Origin: Luzula sylvatica | Lineage: Eukaryota > Streptophyta > Magnoliopsida > Poales > Juncaceae | NCBI GenBank assembly: GCA_946800325.1 | Contig: OX326959.1 | Coordinates: 18,754,862-18,818,861, forward strand | DNA length: 64,000 bases | Direction: 5' to 3' | In this document: positions 1-11,779 of the stretch, piece after piece | Layout: each line of letters opens with the position of its first letter | How positions within the stretch are numbered: position 1 is the first letter of the stretch | Made by a program: the position numbers and the translations under genes | The notes under the pieces: generated by a model | What the model was told of the DNA's origin: nothing | The model's database searches: none | Seen by the model: only the letters and a program-made list of their open reading frames with translations

Positions 1-1488
1 AACTTTTCACCAAATTTCACAAACACTAAGAAATTTTGTTTTTCGATTCAAAACAAGATTTTAACGATTTGAGGAGTTCAAATAACGTGTTTCTAGATCA
101 TTTGTATCGTATCTTTTACTACATAACTTTTCACCAAATTTCACAAACACTAAGAAAGTTTGTTTTTCGATTCAAAACAAGATTTTAATGATTTGAGGAG
201 TTCAAATAACGTGTTTCTAGATCATTTGTATCGTATCTTTTACTACATAACTTTTCACCAAATTTCACAAACACTAATAAAGTTTGTTTTTCGATTCAAA
301 ACAAGATTTTAACACACTGAGGAGTTCAAATAACGTGTTTTTAGATCATTTGTATCGTATCTTTTACTACATAACTTTTCACCAAATTTCACAAACACCA
401 AGAAAGTTTGTTTTTCTATTCAAAACAAGATTTTATTTCTTTGAGGAGTTCAAATAACGTGTTTCTAGATCATTTGTATCGTATCTTTTACTACATAAAT
501 TTTCACCAAATTTCACAAACACTAAGAAAGTTTGTTTTTCGATTCAAAACATGATTTTAACGCTTTGAGCAGTTCAAATAACGTGTTTCTAGATCATTTG
601 TATCGTATCTTTTACTACATAACTTTTCACCAAATTTCACAAACACTAAGAAATTTTGTTTTTCGATTCAAAACAAGATTTTAACGCTTTGAGGAGTTCA
701 AATAACGTGTTTCTAGATCATTTGTATCGTATCTTGTACTACATAACTTTTCACCAAATTTCCCAAACACTAAGAAAGTTTGTTTTTCGATTTCAAAACA
801 AGATTTTAACGCTTTGAGGAGTTCAAATAACGTGTTTTTAGATCATTTGTATCGTATCCTTTAGTACATAACTTTTCACCAAATTTCACAAACACTAAGA
901 AAGTTTGTTTTTCGATTAAAAACAAGATTTTAACGCTTTGAGGAGTTCAAATAACGTGTTTTTGATCATTTGTATCGTATCTTTTACTTCATAACTTTTC
1001 GCCAAATTTCACAAACACCAAGAAAGATTGTTTTTCGATTCAAAACAAGATTTTGACGCTTTGAGGAGTCCAAATAACGTGTTTTTAGATCATTTATATC
1101 GTATCTTTTACTACATAACTTTTCACCAAATTTCACAAACACCAAGAAAGTTTGTTTTTCTATTCAAAACAAGATTTTAACGCTTTGAGGTGTTCAAATA
1201 ACATGGTTTTAGATCATTTGTATCGTATCTTTTAGTACATAACTTTTCACCAAATTTCACAAACACTAAGAAAGTTTGTTTTTCGATTCAAAACAAGATT
1301 TTAACACTTTGAGGAGTTCAAATAACGTGTTTCTAGATCATTTGTATCGTATCTTTTACTACATAACTTTTCACCAAATTTCACAAACACTAAGAAAGTT
1401 TCTTTTTCGATTCAAAACATGATTTTAACGCTTTGAGGTGTTCAAATAACATGTTTGTAGATCATTTGTATCGTATCTTTTAGTACAC

Positions 1489-4463
1489 AACTTTTCACCA
1501 AATTTCACAAACACTAAGAAATTTTGTTTTTCGATTCAAAACAAGATTTTAACGATTTGAGGAGTTCAAATAACGTGTTTCTAGATCATTTGTATCGTAT
1601 CTTTTACTACATAACTTTTCACCAAATTTCACAAACACTAAGAAAGTTTGTTTTTCGATTCAAAACAAGATTTTAATGCTTTGAGGAGTTCAAATAACGT
1701 GTTTCTAGATCATTTGTATCGTATCTTTTACTACATAACTTTTCACCAAATTTCACAAACACTAAGAAAGTTTGTTTTTCGATTCAAAACAAGATTTTAA
1801 CACACTGAGGAGTTCAAATAACGTGTTTTTAGATCATTTGTATCGTATCTTTTACTACATAACTTTTCACCAAATTTCACAAACACCAAGAAAGTTTGTT
1901 TTTCTATTCAAAACAAGATTTTATTTCTTTGAGGAGTTCAAATAACGTGTTTCTAGATCATTTGTATCGTATCTTTTACTACATAAATTTTCACCAAATT
2001 TCACAAACACTAAGAAAGTTTGTTTTTCGATTCAAAACATGATTTTAACGCTTTGAGCAGTTCAAATAACGTGTTTCTAGATCATTTGTATCGTATCTTT
2101 TACTACATAACTTTTCACCAAATTTCACAAACACTAAGAAAGTTTGTTTTTCGATTCAAAACATGATTTTAACGCTTTGAGCAGTTCAAATAACGTGTTT
2201 CTAGATCATTTGTATCGTATCTTTTACTACATAACTTTTCACCAAATTTCACAAACACTAAGAAATTTTGTTTTTCGATTCAAAACAAGATTTTAACGAT
2301 TTGAGGAGTTCAAATAACGTGTTTTTAGATCATTTGTATCGTATCTTTTACTACATAACTTTTCACCAAATTTCACAAACACTAAGAAAGTTTGTTTTTC
2401 GATTCAAAACAAGATTTTAACACTTTGAGGAGTTCAAATAACGTGTTTTTAGATCATTTGTATCGTATCTTTTACTACATAACTTTTCACCAAATTTCAC
2501 AAACACCAAGAAAGTTTGTTTTTCTATTCAAAACAAGATTTTAACGCTTTGAGGTGTTCAAATAACGTGTTTCTAGATCATTTGTATCGTATCTTTTACT
2601 ACATAACTTTTCACGAAATTTCACACACACTAAGAAAGTTTGTTTTTCGATTCAATACAAGATTTTGACGCTTTGAGGAGTTGAAATAACGTGTTTTTAG
2701 ATCATTTATATCGTATCTTTTACTACATAACTTTTATCCAAATTTCACAAACACCAAGAAAGTTTGTTTTTCTATTCAAAACAAGATTTTAACGCTTTGA
2801 GGTGTTCAAATAACATGTTTTTAGATCATTTGTATCGTATCTTTTAGTACATAACTTTTCACCAAATATCACAAACACTAAGAAAGTTTGTTTTTCGATT
2901 CAAAACAAGATTTTAACACTTTGAGGAGTTCAAATAACGTGTTTCTAGATCATTTGTATCGTATCTTTTACTACATAACTTTTCACCAAATTTCACAAAC
3001 ACTAAGAAAGTTTGTTTTTCGATTCAAAACAAGATTTTAACACTTTGAGCAGTTCAAATAACGTGTTTCTAGATCATTTGTATCGTATCTTTTACTACAT
3101 AACTTTTCACCAAATTTCACAAACACTAAGAAAGTTTCTTTTTCGATTCAAAACATGATTTTAACGCTTTGAGGTGTTCAAATAACATGTTTGTAGATCA
3201 TTTGTATCGTATCTTTTAGTACACAACTTTTCACCAAATTTCACAAACACTAAGAAATTTTGTTTTTCGATTCAAAACAAGATTTTAATGCTTTGAGGAG
3301 TTCAAATAACGTGTTTCTAGATCATTTGTATCGTATCTTTTACTACATAACTTTTCACCAAATTTCACAAACACTAAGAAAGTTTGTTTTTCGATTCAAA
3401 ACAAGATTTTAACACACTGAGGAGTTCAAATAACGTGTTTTTAGATCATTTGTATCGTATCTTTTACTACATAACTTTTCACCAAATTTCACAAACACCA
3501 AGAAAGTTTGTTTTTCTATTCAAAACAAGATTTTATTTCTTTGAGGAGTTCAAATAACGTGTTTCTAGATCATTTGTATCGTATCTTTTACTACATAAAT
3601 TTTCACCAAATTTCACAAACACTAAGAAAGTTTGTTTTTCGATTCAAAACATGATTTTAACGCTTTGAGCAGTTCAAATAACGTGTTTCTAGATCATTTG
3701 TATCGTATCTTTTGCTACATAACTTTTCACCAAATTTCACAAACACTAAGAAATTTTGTTTTTCGATTCAAAACAAGATTTTAACGCTTTGAGGAGTTCA
3801 AATAACGTGTTTCTAGATCATTTGTATCGTATCTTGTACTACATAACTTTTCACCAAATTTCACAAACACTAAGAAAGTTTGTTTTTCGATTAAAAACAA
3901 GATTTTAACGCTTTGAGGAGTTCAAATAACGTGTTTTTGATCATTTGTATCGTATCTTTTACTTCATAACTTTTCGCCAAATTTCACAAACACCAAGAAA
4001 GATTGTTTTTCGATTCAAAACAAGATTTTGACGCTTTGAGGAGTCCAAATAACGTGTTTTTAGATCATTTATATCGTATCTTTTACTACATAACTTTTCA
4101 CCAAATTTCACAAACACCAAGAAAGTTTGTTTTTCTATTCAAAACAAGATTTTAACGCTTTGAGGTGTTCAAATAACATGTTTTTAGATCATTTGTATCG
4201 TATCTTTTAGTACATAACTTTTCACCAAATTTCACAAACACTAAGAAAGTTTGTTTTTCGATTCAAAACAAGATTTTAACACTTTGAGGAGTTCAAATAA
4301 CGTGTTTCTAGATCATTTGTATCGTATCTTTTACTACATAACTTTTCACCAAATTTCACAAACACTAAGAAAGTTTCTTTTTCGATTCAAAACATGATTT
4401 TAACGCTTTGAGGTGTTCAAATAACATGTTTGTAGATCATTTGTATCGTATCTTTTAGTACAC
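1489..4463. repeat. Higher-order repeat unit 1 (24 monomers, 2975 bp)
   Basis: The unit is bounded by the monomer that follows ...TTTTAGTACAC, reads AAGAAATTTTG and carries AACGATTT. The same monomer begins at 4464 and 7564. Inside, monomer types follow in order: AACGATTT, AATGCTTT, AACACACT, ATTTCTTT, CATG/GAGCA twice, AACGATTT, AACACTTT, CTATTC/GAGGT, GACGCTTT, CTATTC/GAGGT, AACACTTT/GAGGA, AACACTTT/GAGCA, TTTCTTT/GAGGT. That makes a 14-monomer block of 1736 bp (1489-3224), followed by a 10-monomer block of 1239 bp. The second block lacks the CGATTTC monomer present in the next unit, which explains 24 instead of 25 monomers. Confidence 0.9.
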
Positions 4464-7400
4464 AACTTTTCACCAAATTTCACAAACACTAAGAAATTTT
4501 GTTTTTCGATTCAAAACAAGATTTTAACGATTTGAGGAGTTCAAATAACGTGTTTCTAGATCATTTGTATCGTATCTTTTACTACATAACTTTTCACCAA
4601 ATTTCACAAACACTAAGAAAGTTTGTTTTTCGATTCAAAACAAGATTTTAATGCTTTGAGGAGTTCAAATAACGTGTTTCTAGATCATTTGTATCGTATC
4701 TTTTACTACATAACTTTTCACCAAATTTCACAAACACTAAGAAAGTTTGTTTTTCGATTCAAAACAAGATTTTAACACACTGAGGAGTTCAAATAACGTG
4801 TTTTTAGATCATTTGTATCGTATCTTTTACTACATAACTTTTCACCAAATTTCACAAACACCAAGAAAGTTTGTTTTTCTATTCAAAACAAGATTTTATT
4901 TCTTTGAGGAGTTCAAATAACGTGTTTCTAGATCATTTGTATCGTATCTTTTACTACATAAATTTTCACCAAATTTCACAAACACTAAGAAAGTTTGTTT
5001 TTCGATTCAAAACATGATTTTAACGCTTTGAGCAGTTCAAATAACGTGTTTCTAGATCATTTGTATCGTATCTTTTACTACATAACTTTTCACCAAATTT
5101 CACAAACACTAAGAAAGTTTGTTTTTCGATTCAAAACATGATTTTAACGCTTTGAGCAGTTCAAATAACGTGTTTCTAGATCATTTGTATCGTATCTTTT
5201 ACTACATAACTTTTCACCAAATTTCACAAACACTAAGAAATTTTGTTTTTCGATTCAAAACAAGATTTTAACGATTTGAGGAGTTCAAATAACGTGTTTT
5301 TAGACCATTTGTATCGTATCTTTTACTACATAACTTTTCACCAAATTTCACAAACACTAAGAAAGTTTGTTTTTCGATTCAAAACAAGATTTTAACACTT
5401 TGAGGAGTTCAAATAACGTGTTTTTAGATCATTTGTATCGTATCTTTTACTACATAACTTTTCACCAAATTTCACAAACACCAAGAAAGTTTGTTTTTCT
5501 ATTCAAAACAAGATTTTAACGCTTTGAGGTGTTCAAATAACGTGTTTCTAGATCATTTGTATCGTATCTTTTACTACATAACTTTTCACCAAATTTCACA
5601 AACACTAAGAAAGTTTGTTTTTCGATTCAATACAAGATTTTGACGCTTTGAGGAGTTGAAATAACGTGTTTTTAGATCATTTATATCGTATCTTTTACTA
5701 CATAACTTTTATCCAAATTTCACAAACACCAAGAAAGTTTGTTTTTCTATTCAAAACAAGATTTTAACGCTTTGAGGTGTTCAAATAACATGTTTTTAGA
5801 TCATTTGTATCGTATCTTTTAGTACATAACTTTTCACCAAATATCACAAACACTAAGAAAGTTTGTTTTTCGATTCAAAACAAGATTTTAACACTTTGAG
5901 GAGTTCAAATAACGTGTTTCTAGATCATTTGTATCGTATCTTTTACTACATAACTTTTCACCAAATTTCACAAACACTAAGAAAGTTTGTTTTTCGATTC
6001 AAAACAAGATTTTAACACTTTGAGCAGTTCAAATAACGTGTTTCTAGATCATTTGTATCGTATCTTTTACTACATAACTTTTCACCAAATTTCACAAACA
6101 CTAAGAAAGTTTCTTTTTCGATTCAAAACATGATTTTAACGCTTTGAGGTGTTCAAATAACATGTTTGTAGATCATTTGTATCGTATCTTTTAGTACACA
6201 ACTTTTCACCAAATTTCACAAACACTAAGAAATTTTGTTTTTCGATTCAAAACAAGATTTTAATGCTTTGAGGAGTTCAAATAACGTGTTTCTAGATCAT
6301 TTGTATCGTATCTTTTACTACATAACTTTTCACCAAATTTCACAAACACTAAGAAAGTTTGTTTTTCGATTCAAAACAAGATTTTAACACACTGAGGAGT
6401 TCAAGTAACGTGTTTTTAGATCATTTGTATCGTATCTTTTACTACATAACTTTTCACCAAATTTCACAAACACCAAGAAAGTTTGTTTTTCTATTCAAAA
6501 CAAGATTTTATTTCTTTGAGGAGTTCAAATAACGTGTTTCTAGATCATTTGTATCGTATCTTTTACTACATAAATTTTCACCAAATTTCACAAACACTAA
6601 GAAAGTTTGTATTTCGATTCAAAACATGATTTTAACGCTTTGAGCAGTTCAAATAACGTGTTTCTAGATCATTTGTATCGTATCTTTTACTACATAACTT
6701 TTCACCAAATTTCACAAACACTAAGAAATTTTGTTTTTTGATTCAAAACAAGATTTTAACGCTTTGAGGAGTTCAAATAACGTGTTTCTAGATCATTTGT
6801 ATCGTATCTTGTACTACATAACTTTTCACCAAATTTCACAAACACTAAGAAAGTTTGTTTTTCGATTTCAAAACAAGATTTTAACGCTTTGAGGAGTTCA
6901 AATAACGTGTTTTTAGATCATTTGTATCGTATCCTTTAGTACATAACTTTTCACCAAATTTCACAAACACTAAGAAAGTTTGTTTTTCGATTAAAAACAA
7001 GATTTTAACGCTTTGAGGAGTTCAAATAACGTGTTTTTGATCATTTGTATCGTATCTTTTACTTCATAACTTTTCGCCAAATTTCACAAACACCAAGAAA
7101 GATTGTTTTTCGATTCAAAACAAGATTTTGACGCTTTGAGGAGTCCAAATAACGTGTTTTTAGATCATTTATATCGTATCTTTTACTACATAACTTTTCA
7201 CCAAATTTCACAAACACCAAGAAAGTTTGTTTTTCTATTCAAAACAAGATTTTAACGCTTTGAGGTGTTCAAATAACATGTTTTTAGATCATTTGTATCG
7301 TATCTTTTAGTACATAACTTTTCACCAAATTTCACAAACACTAAGAAAGTTTGTTTTTCGATTCAAAACAAGATTTTAACACTTTGAGGAGTTCAAATAA

Positions 7401-7563
7401 CGTGTTTCTAGATCATTTGTATCGTATCTTTTACTACATAACTTTTCACCAAATTTCACAAACACTAAGAAAGTTTCTTTTTCGATTCAAAACATGATTT
7501 TAACGCTTTGAGGTGTTCAAATAACATGTTTGTAGATCATTTGTATCGTATCTTTTAGTACAC
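4464..7563. repeat. Higher-order repeat unit 2 (25 monomers, 3100 bp)
   Basis: This unit has the same monomer order as the preceding one, with the same 14-monomer block (4464-6199, 1736 bp) and an 11-monomer block (6200-7563, 1364 bp) that includes the CGATTTC 125-bp monomer and the GTTTTTGATC 123-bp monomer, whose length changes cancel. The partial unit at 1-1488 is a 12-monomer version of the second block. Sharing of private substitutions, such as ATCCAAAT and AATATCAC in two adjacent monomers of each unit, shows that the unit was amplified as a whole. Confidence 0.9.
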
Positions 7564-9663
7564 AACTTTTCACCAAATTTCACAAACACTAAGAAATTTT
7601 GTTTTTCGATTCAAAACAAGATTTTAACGATTTGAGGAGTTCAAATAACGTGTTTCTAGATTATTTGTATCGTATCTTTTACTACATAACTTTTCACCAA
7701 ATTTCACAAACACTAAGAAAGTTTGTTTTTCGATTCAAAACAAGATTTTAATGCTTTGAGGAGTTCAAATAACGTGTTTCTAGATCATTTGTATCGTATC
7801 TTTTACTACATAACTTTTCACCAAATTTCACAAACACTAAGAAAGTTTGTTTTTCGATTCAAAACAAGATTTTAACACACTGAGGAGTTCAAATAACGTG
7901 TTTTTAGATCATTTGTATCGTATCTTTTACTACATAACTTTTCACCAAATTTCACAAACACCAAGAAAGTTTGTTTTTCTATTCAAAACAAGATTTTATT
8001 TCTTTGAGGAGTTCAAATAACGTGTTTCTAGATCATTTGTATCGTATCTTTTACTACATAAATTTTCACCAAATTTCACAAACACTAAGAAAGTTTGTTT
8101 TTCGATTCAAAACATGATTTTAACGCTTTGAGCAGTTCAAATAACGTGTTTCTAGATCATTTGTATCGTATCTTTTACTACATAACTTTTCACCAAATTT
8201 CACAAACACTAAGAAAGTTTGTTTTTCGATTCAAAACATGATTTTAACGCTTTGAGCAGTTCAAATAACGTGTTTCTAGATCATTTGTATCGTATCTTTT
8301 ACTACATAACTTTTCACCAAATTTCACAAACACTAAGAAATTTTGTTTTTCGATTCAAAACAAGATTTTAACGATTTGAGGAGTTCAAATAACGTGTTTT
8401 TAGATCATTTGTATCGTATCTTTTACTACATAACTTTTCACCAAATTTCACAAACACTAAGAAAGTTTGTTTTTCGATTCAAAACAAGATTTTAACACTT
8501 TGAGGAGTTCAAATAACGTGTTTTTAGATCATTTGTATCGTATCTTTTACTACATAACTTTTCACCAAATTTCACAAACACCAAGAAAGTTTGTTTTTCT
8601 ATTCAAAACAAGATTTTAACGCTTTGAGGTGTTCAAATAACGTGTTTCTAGATCATTTGTATCGTATCTTTTACTACATAACTTTTCACCAAATTTCACA
8701 AACACTAAGAAAGTTTGTTTTTTGATTCAATACAAGATTTTGACGCTTTGAGGAGTTGAAATAACGTGTTTTTAGATCATTTATATCGTATCTTTTACTA
8801 CATAACTTTTATCCAAATTTCACAAACACCAAGAAAGTTTGTTTTTCTATTCAAAACAAGATTTTAACGCTTTGAGGTGTTCAAATAACATGTTTTTAGA
8901 TCATTTGTATCGTATCTTTTAGTACATAACTTTTCACCAAATATCACAAACACTAAGAAAGTTTGTTTTTCGATTCAAAACAAGATTTTAACACTTTGAG
9001 GAGTTCAAATAACGTGTTTCTAGATCATTTGTATCGTATCTTTTACTACATAACTTTTCACCAAATTTCACAAACACTAAGAAAGTTTGTTTTTCGATTC
9101 AAAACAAGATTTTAACACTTTGAGCAGTTCAAATAACGTGTTTCTAGATCATTTGTATCGTATCTTTTACTACATAACTTTTCACCAAATTTCACAAACA
9201 CTAAGAAAGTTTCTTTTTCGATTCAAAACATGATTTTAACGCTTTGAGGTGTTCAAATAACATGTTTGTAGATCATTTGTATCGTATCTTTTAGTACACA
9301 ACTTTTCACCAAATTTCACAAACACTAAGAAATTTTGTTTTTCGATTCAAAACAAGATTTTAATGCTTTGAGGAGTTCAAATAACGTGTTTCTAGATCAT
9401 TTGTATCGTATCTTTTACTACATAACTTTTCACCAAATTTCACAAACACTAAGAAAGTTTGTTTTTCGATTCAAAACAAGATTTTAACACACTGAGGAGT
9501 TCAAATAACGTGTTTTTAGATCATTTGTATCGTATCTTTTACTACATAACTTTTCACCAAATTTCACAAACACCAAGAAAGTTTGTTTTTCTATTCAAAA
9601 CAAGATTTTATTTCTTTGAGGAGTTCAAATAACGTGTTTCTAGATCATTTGTATCGTATCTTT
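7564..9663. repeat. Higher-order repeat unit 3, truncated
   Basis: The unit starts like units 1 and 2 and keeps the full 14-monomer block (7564-9299). It follows the second block through AATGCTTT, AACACACT and ATTTCTTT, then leaves the pattern near 9663. There the next monomer reads TTTTAGTAC followed by CTATTCAAAACTAG instead of the expected CATG/GAGCA type. The break falls at a monomer boundary, as expected for unequal exchange in register. Confidence 0.8.
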
Positions 9664-11779
9664 TAGTACATAACTTTTCACCAAATTTCACAAACACTAA
9701 GAAAGTTTGTTTTTCTATTCAAAACTAGATTTTAACGCTTTGAGGAGTTCAAATAACGTGTTTCTAGATCATTTGTATCGTATCTTTTACTACATAAATT
9801 TTCACCAAATTTCACAAACACTAAGAAAGTTTGTTTTTCGATTCAAAACAAGATTTTAATGCTTTGAGGAGTTCAAATAACGTGTTTCTAGATCATTTGT
9901 ATCGTTTCTTTTCCTACATAACTTTTCACCAAATTTCACAAACACTAAGAAAGTTTGTTTTTCGATTCAATACAAGATTTTGACGCTTTGAGGAGTTGAA
10001 ATAACGTGTTTTTAGATCATTTATATCGTATCTTTTACTACATAAATTTTCACCAAATTTCACAAACACCAAGAAAGTTTGTTTTTCTATTCAAAACAAG
10101 ATTTTAACGCTTTGAGGTGTTCAAATAACATGTTTTTAGATCATTTGTATCGTATCTTTTAGTACATAACTTTTCACCAAATTTCACAAACACTAAGAAA
10201 GTTTGTTTTTCGATTCAAAACAAGATTTTAACACTTTGAGGAGTTCAAATAACGTGTTTCTAGATCATTTGTATCGTATCTTTTACTACATAACTTTTCA
10301 CCAAATTTCACAAACACTAAGAAAGTTTGTTTTTCGATTCAAAACAAGATTTTAACACTTTGAGCAGTTCAAATAACGTGTTTCTAGATCATTTGTATCG
10401 TATCTTTTACTACATAACTTTTCACCAAATTTCACAAACACTAAGAAAGTTTCTTTTTCGATTCAAAACATGATTTTAACGCTTTGAGGTGTTCAAATAA
10501 CATGTTTGTAGATCATTTGTATCGTATCTTTTAGTACACAACTTTTCACCAAATTTCACAAACACTAAGAAATTTTGTTTTTCGATTCAAAACAAGATTT
10601 TAATGCTTTGAGGAGTTCAAATAACGTGTTTCTAGATCATTTGTATCGTATCTTTTACTACATAACTTTTCACCAAATTTCACAAACACTAAGAAAGTTT
10701 GTTTTTCGATTCAAAACAAGATTTTAACACACTGAGGAGTTCAAATAACGTGTTTTTAGATCATTTGTATCGTATCTTTTACTACATAACTTTTCACCAA
10801 ATTTCACAAACACCAAGAAAGTTTGTTTTTCTATTCAAAACAAGATTTTATTTCTTTGAGGAGTTCAAATAACGTGTTTCTAGATCATTTGTATCGTATC
10901 TTTTAGTACATAACTTTTCACCAAATTTCACAAACACTAAGAAAGTTTGTTTTTCTATTCAAAACTAGATTTTAACGCTTTGAGGAGTTCAAATAACGTG
11001 TTTCTAGATCATTTGTATCGTATCTTTTACTACATAAATTTTCACCAAATTTCACAAACACTAAGAAAGTTTGTTTTTCGATTCAAAACAAGATTTTAAT
11101 GCTTTGAGGAGTTCAAATAACGTGTTTCTAGATCATTTGTATCGTTTCTTTTCCTACATAACTTTTCACCAAATTTCACAAACACTAAGAAAGTTTGTTT
11201 TTCGATTCAATACAAGATTTTGACGCTTTGAGGAGTTGAAATAACGTGTTTTTAGATCATTTATATCGTATCTTTCACTACATAAATTTTCACCAAATTT
11301 CACAAACACCAAGAAAGTTTGTTTTTCTATTCAAAACAAGATTTTAACGCTTTGAGGTGTTCAAATAACATGTTTTTAGATCATTTGTATCGTATCTTTT
11401 AGTACATAACTTTTCACCAAATTTCACAAACACTAAGAAAGTTTGTTTTTCGATTCAAAACAAGATTTTAACACTTTGAGGAGTTCAAATAACGTGTTTC
11501 TAGATCATTTGTATCGTATCTTTTACTACATAACTTTTCACCAAATTTCACAAACACTAAGAAAGTTTGTTTTTCGATTCAAAACAAGATTTTAACACTT
11601 TGAGCAGTTCAAATAACGTGTTTCTAGATCATTTGTATCGTATCTTTTACTACATCACTTTTCACCAAATTTCACAAACACTAAGAAAGTTTCTTTTTCG
11701 ATTCAAAACATGATTTTAACGCTTTGAGGTGTTCAAATAACATGTTTGTAGATCATTTGTATCGTATCTTTTAGTACAC
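9300..11779. repeat. Tandem pair of a 10-monomer unit (2 x 1240 bp)
   Basis: Positions 9300-10539 and 10540-11779 have the same order of ten monomers. Both copies carry the otherwise rare variant ATCGTTTCTTTTCCTACAT (9901 and 11141, exactly 1240 bp apart) and CTATTCAAAACTAG. The start monomer (AAGAAATTTTG with AATGCTTT) is the same at 9300 and 10540; at 11780 the array returns to the AACGATTT type. Single differences are visible, for example TACATCAC in the second copy near 11655. The ATCGTTTC variant occurs again near 19450. Confidence 0.88.
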
